Shown here: positions 1 to 8,738 of the stretch, piece by piece | Layout of the letters: each line of letters starts with the position of its first letter | Numbering within the stretch: position 1 is the stretch's first letter | NCBI GenBank assembly: GCA_946611235.1 | Contig: CAMODE010000050.1 | Coordinates: 1-61,567 of the forward strand | DNA length: 61,567 nucleotides | Direction: 5' to 3' | DNA from: an uncultured Caryophanales bacterium | Lineage (GTDB): Bacteria; Bacillota_I; Bacilli_A; RF39; UBA660 | Notes under the pieces: generated by a model | Told to the model about the DNA's origin: nothing | Database searches by the model: none | What the model saw: the letters and a program-made list of their open reading frames with translations, nothing else | Position numbers and translations under genes: made by a program

Positions 1-202
1 ATATTGCATTCTGTTACGACAACAACATCTGCACTCTGATTGTTCAGCATTTCGAGGCTCAATACTAACTCTAATACCTGACTGTCTACGCTTAATAATA
101 AATGTTACCATTTATTATCCAAGACTCGCTACTAGTGGTGTTGGTGCACCTTACTAGGTAGGATTTCCACCTACTAAACTATACAACCTAACCCGGTCGC
201 AC
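1..202 (-). mobile_element. Group II intron, 5' portion (continues beyond window)
   Basis: Read on the minus strand, the segment starts with GTGCGACCGGG at 202. This fits the GUGYG-type 5' end of group II introns. Domain-I-like hairpins follow (GTAGG...CCTAC and GGTG...CACC), then GCGAGTCTTGG. The start falls exactly where the dinD reading frame loses homology. A TGTCGT hexamer (plus 16-21) can pair with the last six exon bases ACGATA, with one G-U pair, as an EBS1/IBS1 contact should. No reverse-transcriptase ORF is in view; it would lie left of position 1. An EBS2 pairing was not convincing. Confidence 0.82.
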
Positions 203-746
203 TATCGTTAGCAGTTTCTCCATTATATAAGCCTCTATATCCTGCGTTATGAAATTTGTCAAAATTTTTAACACCCGCCTTACTAGCGGCAATATTTAAA
301 GAATTATTTCCTTTTCTAGTTAAACTTCTTTGATAGAATCTTTTTTCATCTTCGCTAAGTTCACTATATTCTTTTTCACTTAATTCTTGTTTTCTTGTTT
401 GGATAGCAAAATATGTTTTAGCTAAAGCAATTACTTTCTTCCTCGGATCACAATTAAGTACAATTAAATAGCAAGCATATCTTGATAACTTGTAATCAGT
501 TATATTTCTCTTTGTATTTGAACCAATACTAACCATTTTATCGGCACTGATAAAATGGTCTGAAGTATTGTTATTACTGTTTTCACAATTATCTATAGCC
601 TTTTTAATTACATTTGAAAATCTTTGCCATAATGTATATTCTAATACTTCCATTAATTCTCTAGCTAACCAATATTCATTACCAAATTCATCAATATGTT
701 TAATGTCTTCAAATACTTTTTCTGTATATTCTTTTATTTCATTCAT
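203..746 (-). pseudogene. dinD: DinD-family (DNA-damage-inducible protein D) N-terminal exon, interrupted by group II intron
   Basis: About 181 codons match the N-terminal BRO-like part of DinD proteins: FGNEYWLARELMEVLEY near the start, a KLSRYACYLIVLNCDP segment, and FHNAGYRGLYNGETAND just before the break. DinD proteins are usually about 270-290 aa, so the C-terminal third is missing. The last coding bases are GAT A, and the intron begins directly after them. Splicing could restore GETANDI, a motif expected there. The reported ORF stop at 174 lies inside the intron. I chose the start at 746 (MNEIKEY) because AGGAAGAGG sits just upstream; the longer ORF start at 782 has no such site. Function of DinD (inhibiting RecA-type activity in E. 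coli) is family knowledge only. It may still be expressed if the intron splices. Confidence 0.85.
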
Positions 747-897
747 TTTATCCTCTTCCTTCCTATAAGCTATATGTTTCAACCTTCAATTAATTATTTT
801 TAAGTTATTATCTTTCGTTTTTCCTCCTTTTATAAATTTTTTTCATTCATATGATTATGCTATTAAAAACTGTTTTTTTATATCACCTATCTCTTTC

Positions 898-950
898 CTG
901 TTCTCCATTTTGTAATTATATATTATAAAGTTGAATTACATCATAGTCAA
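898..950 (-). promoter_or_regulatory. Conserved promoter-leader element, copy 1 (upstream of dinD)
   Basis: The minus strand has TTGACT (950-945), a 17-bp spacer and TATAAT (927-922). A block ATATAATTACAAAATGGAG then GAACAG follows and is nearly identical to copies at 37823 and 40778. The spacer differs between copies; the -35, the -10 and the initially transcribed region are kept. dinD starts about 150 bases downstream. Between them is a strong AAAGGAGG followed by ACG rather than ATG, perhaps a lost small ORF. Confidence 0.75.
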
Positions 951-960
951 TATTTAGATC

Positions 961-990
961 AAAAAAAATAATCCAATTTATAGGATTATT
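961..990 (-). terminator. Rho-independent terminator after the CcdA-like gene
   Basis: An 8-bp stem AATAATCC/GGATTATT is followed on the minus strand by a run of T. It abuts the stop codon of the gene at 991. Confidence 0.8.
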
Positions 991-2202
991 CTAAAAATTA
1001 AACATAAGCCATTCTGGTTTTAATATCAAAAGCACACCAAGTATTAACATAATTATTCCTCCAATTAAATGCGAATACTTTGTATATTTATTTGATATAG
1101 CTTTTATTTCTAATGTCTTCATAGCTATTACAAAAATTATAATATCATCTATTAAGAAGAATATAATATAAAGTAGCATATAAAATATATACTCAGTAGT
1201 ACTTAAATTATTTAAAGATAATACTTCAGTAAAGATAACCGGAAGTCCTAAACTACATAGTAGTTCTATTAAATTAACAAGAAAAGCCAGTACCATAATA
1301 CCAAGTAATGCTATTATAAATTTCTTTTCACTAACAATTTTCTTAATATAAGAAATTATTTTTTTTCTCTTCTTTTCATCAGTTACTTCGCAGCCTACAT
1401 CTTTCTTTCTAGATTTAATATAATTATAGATATTAATAATACCAAAGATAATAGCAAATATACCTATTAAACTTCTAACTAATGATACTTTATTTATAAA
1501 AGACGCAAGATTAAGCCATGAAGCCATAAATAAGAAATATACTATTCCAGAAGTAAGAATAAAGGTAAGTCCTAGAGTCCACATCTTCTTTTTATCTTTC
1601 ATACCAAATAGCATACTAATTAAAAAGATAAGTATCCACATAGCACATGGATTAAAGCCATCTACTAATCCTATGACAATAGCAAGTATTGGAATAGAAG
1701 CATCCTTCGCTGATATTTCTCCAAGTATTGGAACATTGTATACTTCATCTTTATAATTATCATTCGCATTAGATGTATTACTATTATCATCATCTTCTAT
1801 ATCATTATTATCTAATGCTTTACCTAGATATTCTCCTGTTTTATCTGGGCAACTATTTTCTAAACAATGTTCAATTCTTTTAATTATCTTTTTCTGTATA
1901 CCATCACTATAACCCGTAATAACATAATCACCAATTACTAAGTATGGAATACCATCAGCTTCTTTACCAGTAATTTTAGCTACCTCCTCTAGTTTACTAA
2001 CATTATCTTTATCATACCATACTTCATATTTATATAAATGAATATTATCTTTATCTTCTAAATATTCATCAAAGAAGGCAATCTCATCTCTACAGTGAGG
2101 GCAACCATCACCATGGAATAAATATATATTTAGTTCCTTTCCAAATACTATATTTGGTATTAACATTATTATAAATAATAATATATAACTATACTTCTTC
2201 AT
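991..2202 (-). CDS. Secreted thioredoxin-like domain fused to CcdA/DsbD-like membrane domain
   Basis: A 403-aa protein with an N-terminal signal peptide, then an extracytoplasmic glutaredoxin/thioredoxin-like domain carrying the redox pair CPHC near residue 34. After an acidic Asn/Asp linker (about 140-155) comes a polytopic membrane domain of about six helices with the NPCA motif (FNPCAMW), typical of CcdA/DsbD-like electron carriers. It would move reducing power across the membrane to a thiol on the outside. It overlaps the small thioredoxin gene by 14 bases, and a cysteine desulfurase lies upstream in the same run. The partner substrate is unknown. The fusion order (Trx domain first, membrane domain second) is clear from the sequence. 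Confidence 0.82.
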   Translation of the reverse strand: MKKYSYILLFIIMLIPNIVFGKELNIYLFHGDGCPHCRDEIAFFDEYLEDKDNIHLYKYEVWYDKDNVSKLEEVAKITGKEADGIPYLVIGDYVITGYSDGIQKKIIKRIEHCLENSCPDKTGEYLGKALDNNDIEDDDNSNTSNANDNYKDEVYNVPILGEISAKDASIPILAIVIGLVDGFNPCAMWILIFLISMLFGMKDKKKMWTLGLTFILTSGIVYFLFMASWLNLASFINKVSLVRSLIGIFAIIFGIINIYNYIKSRKKDVGCEVTDEKKRKKIISYIKKIVSEKKFIIALLGIMVLAFLVNLIELLCSLGLPVIFTEVLSLNNLSTTEYIFYMLLYIIFFLIDDIIIFVIAMKTLEIKAISNKYTKYSHLIGGIIMLILGVLLILKPEWLMFNF

Positions 2203-2446
2203 CTTTAATAATCCTTTCTATCTCACTATAAGAGTGTTCTCCCTCTAATCTTTTAATTTCTTTATCACCATTATAAAAGATAATTACTGGGAGTATTTTG
2301 CCTACATTATATTTACTTATATCATCAAAATCATAATCAATATTTTCTATCTCAATATTATAATTATCTTTAATTTTATTCATAACATTATTCATGATAA
2401 TACATGACATGCAAGTCATACTATTAATTTTAACTATTTTCATCAT
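2189..2446 (-). CDS. Small thioredoxin-like protein
   Basis: An 85-aa protein with KINSMTCMSCIIMNNVM near the start, where CMSC is a CxxC redox pair. ILPVIIFYNGDKEIKRLEG follows and resembles the cis-Pro/beta-hairpin end of thioredoxins. There is no signal peptide, so it is probably cytoplasmic and could supply electrons to the CcdA-like membrane protein that it overlaps. It also overlaps the end of the cysteine desulfurase gene, so the three are likely one transcript. A short thiol-disulfide carrier or metal-binding protein is an alternative reading. Confidence 0.7.
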   Translation of the reverse strand: MMKIVKINSMTCMSCIIMNNVMNKIKDNYNIEIENIDYDFDDISKYNVGKILPVIIFYNGDKEIKRLEGEHSYSEIERIIKDEEV

Positions 2447-3554
2447 TCATATACTCCTTTAAAACATCTATAAAATAATCAATTTCTTCATAAGTAGTTT
2501 TATAAGAAATACTTACTCTTACACTACTTAGTGCTCTTTCTTCATTATACATATTTTTAACTACCATCGACATATTCTTATCACTCGAGCAGGCACTCTT
2601 TGTACTTATATAAATACCTTTATCATTAAAATATTTTTGAATACTATTACTATCTTTACCTATAATACTAAAATTAAGAATATGGGGAATACTATTATCT
2701 GTACTATTAATATAAATATTATTATACATACTTAATGCATTCCTAATCTTATTATTTAATTCTTTAACATAACTATACTTAGTATCAATACTATCTTTAA
2801 ATAAATCAAAAGCACAAGATAAACTATAAATAAGTTCAGTACTAGGAGTTCCACTCCTGTAAATAGTAGTGCTTCTTCCTCCATGAATCAAAGGAACTAT
2901 CCTAATATTTTTTTTCTTTATAAGGCCTCCGATTCCTTTAAAAGTATAAATCTTATGTCCTGAAAAAGAAGCCATATCAATATTATCTAAATTAATATTA
3001 ACTTTACCAAGTCCTTGAGTTATATCACTATGGATATATATTTCTTGATCATATTCTTTTACTACCTTAAATACTTCTTTAGTATTAAGAAGTATTCCAA
3101 GTTCACTATTAACTAAGCATATACTAACTAGTAATGTATTACTATCTAATTTACTTTTTAAATCTTCTATATCAACTAGTCCATTACGATCTAATTTAAC
3201 AAATTCTACTATATAACCTTTACTTTGTAGATAACTAAGAGGACTTAATATACTAGAATGTTCTAAATACGTTGTAATAATTTTCTTTCTCTTACTACCC
3301 TCTATTAAACCTTTAATAGCGGTATTATTAGATTCTGATGATCCAGAGGTAAATATTATTTCTTCTTTATCGATATTAAAGTATGAACAAATATTGTTAA
3401 TACTTTTATTGATAATAGACTTACTACTAAGTCCCAAATCATGAATAGAATTAGGGTTAGCATAACTATCTTTAACTAATTCATTAAACTTTTCTAATAC
3501 ATTATTATCCACCATTGTCGTGGCACTATAATCTAAATAAACTTTCTTCTTCAT
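2430..3554 (-). CDS. Cysteine desulfurase (NifS/IscS family)
   Basis: A 374-aa PLP enzyme of class-V aminotransferase type. It has KVYLDYSATTMVD at the N terminus, the PLP-lysine motif SGHKIYTFKG, and the catalytic cysteine in STKSACSS. It takes sulfur from cysteine as an enzyme persulfide for tRNA thiolation or Fe-S assembly. ThiI is encoded at 23089, so this could be its NifZ-type sulfur donor (inference). It is first in an operon with the small thioredoxin and CcdA-like genes, which suggests a link to thiol or sulfur handling. No IscU/SufU scaffold is nearby. Confidence 0.88.
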   Translation of the reverse strand: MKKKVYLDYSATTMVDNNVLEKFNELVKDSYANPNSIHDLGLSSKSIINKSINNICSYFNIDKEEIIFTSGSSESNNTAIKGLIEGSKRKKIITTYLEHSSILSPLSYLQSKGYIVEFVKLDRNGLVDIEDLKSKLDSNTLLVSICLVNSELGILLNTKEVFKVVKEYDQEIYIHSDITQGLGKVNINLDNIDMASFSGHKIYTFKGIGGLIKKKNIRIVPLIHGGRSTTIYRSGTPSTELIYSLSCAFDLFKDSIDTKYSYVKELNNKIRNALSMYNNIYINSTDNSIPHILNFSIIGKDSNSIQKYFNDKGIYISTKSACSSDKNMSMVVKNMYNEERALSSVRVSISYKTTYEEIDYFIDVLKEYMNDENS

Positions 3555-3608
3555 AATATCACAATTATTATTTTATAACAAAATTTAATAAAAATAAATA
3601 AATAACTA

Positions 3609-3653
3609 GTTGAAAAAACTAAAGCATAAGTTTAGTTGCTTTAGTTTTATTAT
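3609..3653. terminator. Bidirectional terminator hairpin
   Basis: Perfect 12-bp arms AAAACTAAAGCA (3615-3626) and TGCTTTAGTTTT (3637-3648) are flanked by A/T runs on both sides. The hairpin lies between the desulfurase start and the decayed region. Confidence 0.75.
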
Positions 3654-4100
3654 TTTATAATATCCTTTATGATGTACAATAACCATTATCAATAATACTA
3701 TTATTTTTTTCTTACCTAAATTTTTTATCTTACTATAACAAGCTTTCTCTTTATAATTATTAATATCTAATTTCTCTAAATATAAATCATTTCGATTTAT
3801 TACGGCACTATATTCTTCTCTATTAATTTAAACATCAATAATTAATCCTTTATCAAATTAAGCATTAATTATCAACTACTTTACTATGTTCTTTAATATG
3901 TTCATAAGTGAGTTCTTTATCCATAAACATAATATAATTATTTCTCATATATTTATCTAAATCAAAACATATAATTGAAAATTTTTTAAAGGAATCGGTA
4001 TTACACTCCATAATCATTTTAAAGAATTTATCATTAGTAAATGTACAAACATATTATTATCTAAATATTCTAAAGTAATAAAATGATATATTTGTTTTAA
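3640..4100 (-). pseudogene. Non-coding gap with probable decayed gene fragments
   Basis: This gap of about 585 bases between the desulfurase and the RnfD-like gene holds no intact ORF. On the minus strand, broken stretches still read like protein: one with ICFDLDKYMRNNYIMFMDKE and another with VINRNDLYLEKLDINNYKEK. They are separated by stops and frame changes. Codon use matches the host. I cannot name the family, and chance ORF-like reading in AT-rich DNA is possible. Confidence 0.4.
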
Positions 4101-4139
4101 AAAATATTAAATTTGACACCTATTAATGTAAAGTGAACA

Positions 4140-4940
4140 TTAATTACTAAATAGTAATTTAATTATTTTATTATTAGATAGTTTAAGACTAAAATAATTG
4201 ATAAAAATAGATAATACTTCATATAAAAGTATTGATAAATATAAATAATTATTTATATTAAAAGCGAATCTAAATATATACATAAATATACCAAATATAA
4301 TACTACCTAATACCTCACCATACTTAGTAAGAGGACTATACCTGTTATCAGATACTATAAATAATAAGCAAAATAAAGTTATATCAAATAAAGAAATATT
4401 AATAATAATATGAATTAATAATAAAATTATAAAAGATAATATTAATACATTCCTTTTAACTAATCTATTAAAATATAAATATATAAAACTAATAATACAT
4501 AATAATATATAAATATAATAAAATATACCAGCATAACTATCAATAATATAATTATTAGATAAATAGAAAGATATTAATAAAGAAGTAATAATAACATTAC
4601 TTATTTTATTCTTAAATAAATAACTAATAATATTACCAATAATACTACATATTATAAACAAAAATAGAGAAGTATTACTAGGTATAATAAAAGAAATTAA
4701 TAAAGAAGATAATAAGTAATAACTATCATTTCTTTTATTAATAAGAATTAATACAAAATAATAGATAAAATAAATAATTAAAGGTTTAAATATCAAATAT
4801 AAATTACAAGTAGCACCCATAATAAAAGAATATATTCCTATATAAAATATCTTAAATATAAGAAATAATATTAATAATGAAATAATTTTATAATTATCTT
4901 TATCAATATCATTATTACTTCTAAATAAAATACTATTCAC
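4140..4940 (-). CDS. RnfD/NqrB-like membrane protein, divergent
   Basis: A 266-aa, very hydrophobic protein with about eight membrane segments. Its C terminus (DNRYSPLTKYGEVLGSIIFG, then IFRFAFNINNYLYLSILLYE) matches the pattern of RnfD ends, and it overlaps the RnfC-like gene by 8 bases. I do not see the S-G-A-T motif that binds FMN covalently in RnfD/NqrB, nor the usual G-S-x-G-E-T-S segment. The protein is therefore either a cofactor-less form or has a different job. RnfA, B, E and G are absent from the window. Confidence 0.6.
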   Translation of the reverse strand: MNSILFRSNNDIDKDNYKIISLLILFLIFKIFYIGIYSFIMGATCNLYLIFKPLIIYFIYYFVLILINKRNDSYYLLSSLLISFIIPSNTSLFLFIICSIIGNIISYLFKNKISNVIITSLLISFYLSNNYIIDSYAGIFYYIYILLCIISFIYLYFNRLVKRNVLILSFIILLLIHIIINISLFDITLFCLLFIVSDNRYSPLTKYGEVLGSIIFGIFMYIFRFAFNINNYLYLSILLYEVLSIFINYFSLKLSNNKIIKLLFSN

Positions 4941-6078
4941 TCTTAATCACCTCTTTAGCTTTATCAATATAATTATTTAAATTAATATGTGATGGACATA
5001 TATAAGAACATAAAGAGCATTCTATACATTTATCAATATTAAGTTTATATAAATCATTTTTATTATTAATATTCTTCATAATAAATACAGGTATTAAATT
5101 AACCGGACATACTCTTATACATTTACCACATGAATTACATTCCTTTTCTTTTATACTATTATTCTTAGTAACAAATATAGCCTTTACATCTTTTAAAATA
5201 ATCGTATCACTATTTATTTGTTTACCAGTAAAAGGACCTCCTATTGTAATAGTATAGTTTTTTTTATAACCACCTAAATAATTAATAATTTCTTTTACTG
5301 AAGTACCAATCTTAACCTTAATACAAGTACTCTTAATACCAGTACCACCAATAGTAATAATTGTTTCATTCTTTGGTATATTATTTTTAATAATTCCTTC
5401 CATATCTATTAAAGAAAGAAGATCAAGTATCCATATCTTTTTTTCTAAACTAGTTTTATTATAAGTATAATTAAATAATTCCTTAAGTAATAATTTATTA
5501 TTACTAACTGGATAATAATTATCTACCTTAATAATCTTAATATTAGGATAAGTACCAATATGATTAAATAAATTATTATATAGTTTATCTGAAGTAACCG
5601 CTATTAAAGTTTTAGAAATATTAAGTTTATGCATAATATTATCAATAATATTAAGTATACTAGAAGATTCTTTATCTATATATATCCTTTTTGAAAAAAT
5701 ATAAGGTTCTATATCAATAGCATTAATAACTAAATATTTGATATCATAATTATCATATATATCAATAAAATTATTACTCCTTAAAGAATTAATAAACATA
5801 TCTTTATTAAAAATATAATTATTGCTTTGATACTTCTCTTTATAATCATTTTCAATTACCATACAATTAGTTTTCCTATTATCAATATCCATATAAATAT
5901 TCTCTCTAACATAACCAGATATAGGACTATAAACATTATCCATAATCATATCATTTTTATATATATAATCTCCTACTAAATATTTAGAACTATCTACTGG
6001 AATATAAATAAATTCTGGTCTTAAATAACTGTCTATTTTACTACAACTATACTTCTCTTTAATATATACCTTTTCCAT
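4933..6078 (-). CDS. RnfC-like electron transport protein with two [4Fe-4S] motifs
   Basis: A 381-aa protein. The N terminus has a barrel-sandwich-like segment (VYSPISGYV), the middle has an NADH-binding-like region with GGTGIKSTCIKVKIGT, and a Gly-rich IGGPFTGK follows. The C terminus holds two ferredoxin clusters, CNSCGKCIRVCP and CIECSLCSYICP. This domain order is that of RnfC, the subunit that takes electrons in ion-pumping ferredoxin:NAD oxidoreductase. Only the RnfD-like partner is next to it, so a full Rnf complex is not shown. It is somewhat shorter than typical RnfC (430 aa or more). Confidence 0.75.
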   Translation of the reverse strand: MEKVYIKEKYSCSKIDSYLRPEFIYIPVDSSKYLVGDYIYKNDMIMDNVYSPISGYVRENIYMDIDNRKTNCMVIENDYKEKYQSNNYIFNKDMFINSLRSNNFIDIYDNYDIKYLVINAIDIEPYIFSKRIYIDKESSSILNIIDNIMHKLNISKTLIAVTSDKLYNNLFNHIGTYPNIKIIKVDNYYPVSNNKLLLKELFNYTYNKTSLEKKIWILDLLSLIDMEGIIKNNIPKNETIITIGGTGIKSTCIKVKIGTSVKEIINYLGGYKKNYTITIGGPFTGKQINSDTIILKDVKAIFVTKNNSIKEKECNSCGKCIRVCPVNLIPVFIMKNINNKNDLYKLNIDKCIECSLCSYICPSHINLNNYIDKAKEVIKSE

Positions 6079-6113
6079 AATTTCTCCTAAAAAAAGTAGT
6101 ATATTTTCATATA

Positions 6114-6785
6114 CTACTTAACATTTCCTTTTTTATTTTCAATATCTTTTTGTAGTTCATAATAAGCCCTTTTAAATATATCAGCAAACTCTTCAAGCGA
6201 AGAATCATTAATAATACTAAGCAATTTTTTATACTGCTTAAATGCATTATCATACTCTGTACTTCTAGGTTCAAAATTATCCTCTACTAATTTTAAATAC
6301 TCATGTAAAATCATTTTCTTTAATTCTTTTTCATCTATATAGTTACTTTCTTTCGATACTTCAATAAATTCATCTTTACATAACTTATAAATATATATAA
6401 GAACATCACCTACTGAATCAAATACTTCAAATATTTTAGAAGCTTTTACTATATCTATATTTCTACCAATCTTTTTTAACAAATCGTTAGTAAAAATAGC
6501 AAGTGCCACTCCTAATCTATATCTAAAATCATTATATAACATATTAATTTCTTCATTACTTTTAGTATTAGATAAATTAGATTCAAAAATAAAATACTCA
6601 ATATATAAACTCTTAATTAACGCATAAGTATCTAATCTTTCAGCTTCATTATATGCTCTTAAAATATCTTTCTTTTCATTATCAAATCTCTTTATGTTTC
6701 CTATAGTACCATTTTCAAAATCAATACCATAAAAATAATTATCTCTAATATTACTTAATATAACGTCTTTATTCATAATATTCAC
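6114..6785 (-). CDS. Hypothetical protein, helical, no family recognised
   Basis: A 223-aa, charged, mostly helical protein without signal peptide or membrane span. The central part (YRLGVALAIFTNDLLKKIGR) and the C terminus look all-alpha. It directly follows the rhomboid protease gene, with one start abutting the other's stop, so the two are probably co-transcribed. No function can be assigned from the sequence. Confidence 0.6.
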   Translation of the reverse strand: MNIMNKDVILSNIRDNYFYGIDFENGTIGNIKRFDNEKKDILRAYNEAERLDTYALIKSLYIEYFIFESNLSNTKSNEEINMLYNDFRYRLGVALAIFTNDLLKKIGRNIDIVKASKIFEVFDSVGDVLIYIYKLCKDEFIEVSKESNYIDEKELKKMILHEYLKLVEDNFEPRSTEYDNAFKQYKKLLSIINDSSLEEFADIFKRAYYELQKDIENKKGNVK

Positions 6786-7916
6786 CTACTTAAATGCCAT
6801 ATAACTAATAAATAAAATATATAAAATAGTAAGTATTGTACCATTAATATTATCCCTTTTACTACCTTTGCCAGGAACTCCTACCATCATTGATAAAAGT
6901 ATTCCCCCTACTAATCCACCAATATGTGCAGTATTATCAATACTAGTACTCATAAAACCAATAATAAGATTAAATACAATAACAGGAAGTATACTCCTTT
7001 TAATCGAATTACCAAGATATGCTCTATAATAATAGCCAAAGTATAATAGTGATCCAAGAAGTCCAAAGATAGCTCCCGATGCCCCAGCAGATACTGTATT
7101 ATGAGTAAAGGTCATCGATAAAAGACTACCACATATACCACTACCAACAAATATAATTAAATATTTAATTTTACCATATAAACTTTCTATTTCTTTACCA
7201 ATTACATATAAAGAATACATATTACATATCAAATGCCATATTCCAATATGTAAAAAAATACACGTAAATAATCTATAAAATTCTCCATCTTTAACTAATA
7301 CATCTAAATTAGCGCCAAAAGATAGTAATGTACCAGTATCCTCTGAGCCCTTTCCAAATAAGTACATAGCTATGAATAATAGAATACATATAGCCATTAT
7401 TCCATAAGTAATAAAAGGTACCTTATATGAAAATATTCTTTCTGCTTCTCTACCTCTTGCTTCATTCTTAGCATTAATACTATTAGTAACCTTAACAAAG
7501 TATTCAATACCCTTTTCATTATGTCTCGTTTTATTAACAATATTAGGAAAAATATTAGTAAGCTTAGGATTATTAATATCTTCTTCTTTCTTAATATAAA
7601 TATCATCATCAGAAAGTAATTTTTCATTTTCAATATCTGTATATATACTAAGAACATTAACCTTAAAAGAAAAAGTCTTTTTCTTAACTTGCTTAACAAT
7701 CTTACCAAGTTTAAACTTATCAAAATCAAGTTGTTCTTTATTATGAATATGATGAGAAACAATTCTAATAATTTTATAATCACCATCTAAATTTTCAAGC
7801 CATATTTCATCATTAAGTCCATGAATAATCATTGGGTTATAATTTTCTTCTGTAACAAAATAATTAATTAAATTCATTACAAGTAAATCATCACTCTTAA
7901 ATAAAATCTCTTGCAT
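6786..7916 (-). CDS. Rhomboid family intramembrane serine protease
   Basis: A 376-aa protein with a soluble N-terminal domain of about 165 residues and a six- or seven-helix rhomboid domain. Visible motifs are HIGIWHLICNMYSLYVIG, the catalytic Ser in GASGAIFGLLGSL, and the catalytic His in AHIGGLVGG. It cleaves membrane proteins within the bilayer. The N-terminal domain resembles the extra cytosolic region of YqgP/GluP-type rhomboids in position but is not otherwise recognised. Downstream gene 6114..6785 is likely in the same operon. Confidence 0.9.
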   Translation of the reverse strand: MQEILFKSDDLLVMNLINYFVTEENYNPMIIHGLNDEIWLENLDGDYKIIRIVSHHIHNKEQLDFDKFKLGKIVKQVKKKTFSFKVNVLSIYTDIENEKLLSDDDIYIKKEEDINNPKLTNIFPNIVNKTRHNEKGIEYFVKVTNSINAKNEARGREAERIFSYKVPFITYGIMAICILLFIAMYLFGKGSEDTGTLLSFGANLDVLVKDGEFYRLFTCIFLHIGIWHLICNMYSLYVIGKEIESLYGKIKYLIIFVGSGICGSLLSMTFTHNTVSAGASGAIFGLLGSLLYFGYYYRAYLGNSIKRSILPVIVFNLIIGFMSTSIDNTAHIGGLVGGILLSMMVGVPGKGSKRDNINGTILTILYILFISYMAFK

Positions 7917-7990
7917 ATAAATTCTCCTTCTTATTAATTATACAAGATTTTTCAAAATAAATAAAGACTTTTTATATTATTGTTTAGCAA

Positions 7991-8022
7991 ACAAAAAAAT
8001 AGTGACCCAATTATCACTATTT
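7991..8022 (-). terminator. Terminator after XRE regulator gene
   Basis: Arms AAATAGTGA (7997-8005) and TCACTATTT (8014-8022) are perfect, and the minus strand continues into TTTTTTT. It lies just after the XRE stop codon. Confidence 0.75.
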
Positions 8023-8049
8023 ACTTATTAATTATTTTTATATTATTAA

Positions 8050-8391
8050 TTATCTACCATTATGATGTGAACTAACACTTTTAGTTTTTGCACTATAACT
8101 TTGTCCTACATAATTTATAATACCTTGATAAGCAACATTAAAATCAAATGGTTCTTCAAACATATATTTAACAACATCAAAAGAAAAGCCAAAATAATTA
8201 GCAATTCTTTCCTTTACTTCATCAGAAGGACATACTCTGTTACCTCTTATAAGGTCATTCCAAAATGTATGAGATATGCCAATGGAATCTGCAAAAGCAT
8301 TACCTGACCTACCAGATAAAAATTGAAAAAATTTGCATACATTCATAGTATTATTGACACTATTATATTGCCCTTTTAAATTGTTATCCAT
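8050..8391 (-). CDS. XRE-family HTH transcriptional regulator
   Basis: A 113-aa DNA-binding protein. The helix-turn-helix spans about residues 22-70: FLSGRSGNAFADSIGISHTF followed by WNDLIRGNRVCPSDE. The C-terminal part (KYMFEEPFDFNVAYQGIINYV) probably dimerises. A perfect palindrome lies between its -10 and start codon, so it probably represses itself and perhaps the divergent small gene at 8500. The ligand is unknown. It is a single gene, not part of a visible toxin-antitoxin pair. Confidence 0.75.
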   Translation of the reverse strand: MDNNLKGQYNSVNNTMNVCKFFQFLSGRSGNAFADSIGISHTFWNDLIRGNRVCPSDEVKERIANYFGFSFDVVKYMFEEPFDFNVAYQGIINYVGQSYSAKTKSVSSHHNGR

Positions 8392-8404
8392 AAAAACATC
8401 CCCC

Positions 8405-8450
8405 TTTGTTTACGAACAAATATATTAGCATAAAAATAAAATGCTGTCAA
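8405..8450 (-). promoter_or_regulatory. XRE gene promoter with operator palindrome
   Basis: On the minus strand: TTGACA (8450-8445), a 17-bp spacer, TAATAT (8427-8422). The inverted repeat TTTGTTCGTAAACAAA (8405-8420) lies at the expected transcription start, just ahead of the GGGGG ribosome site. The position suits autorepression. Confidence 0.7.
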
Positions 8451-8499
8451 ATCACATTATTAGCATTTTTAAATATAATATTATGAAAGGAGTAATCTA

Positions 8500-8685
8500 A
8501 TGTATAATAAGAGACCCGGTTTTAGGCCAGGATTTAATAATAATCGCTTTGGAGGAGGCTTTTTAGGTCCATTCTTACTAGGAGGAATAACGGGAGGATT
8601 AGTGGCTCCATTCTTCTATCAAAGACCATATCCTAATTATTATCCTGTATATCCTGTTTATCCATATAGACCATATTATTACTAA
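8500..8685 (+). CDS. Small Gly/Tyr/Pro-rich protein
   Basis: A 61-aa protein with a good ribosome site (AAAGGAG). The N-terminal half is Gly/Phe/Asn/Arg-rich, the middle is a hydrophobic Gly-rich segment (FLGPFLLGGITGGLVAPFF), and the C-terminal tail is built of Tyr-Pro repeats (YPVYPVYPYRPYYY). This composition is seen in small spore-coat-like or envelope-associated proteins of Firmicutes; no family is certain. It is divergent from the XRE regulator and followed by its own terminator. Confidence 0.65.
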   Translation: MYNKRPGFRPGFNNNRFGGGFLGPFLLGGITGGLVAPFFYQRPYPNYYPVYPVYPYRPYYY

Positions 8686-8714
8686 AAACATTCTAAAAAA
8701 GAGTGTTTTTTTCT
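8684..8714 (+). terminator. Terminator after small Tyr/Pro-rich gene
   Basis: AAAAACATTCT pairs with AGAGTGTTTTT (one T-G pair) and runs into TTTTTT on the plus strand, directly after the stop. Confidence 0.65.
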
Positions 8715-8738
8715 TTAAATATGTGATAGAATTAAATT

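Noticed and set aside
795-832. Strong AAAGGAGG followed by ACG and ten codons upstream of dinD
   Set aside because: No valid start codon; at most a dead leader ORF, so not called.
7397-7786. 129-aa minus-strand ORF rich in Leu/Ile
   Set aside because: It is an out-of-frame shadow of the rhomboid gene.
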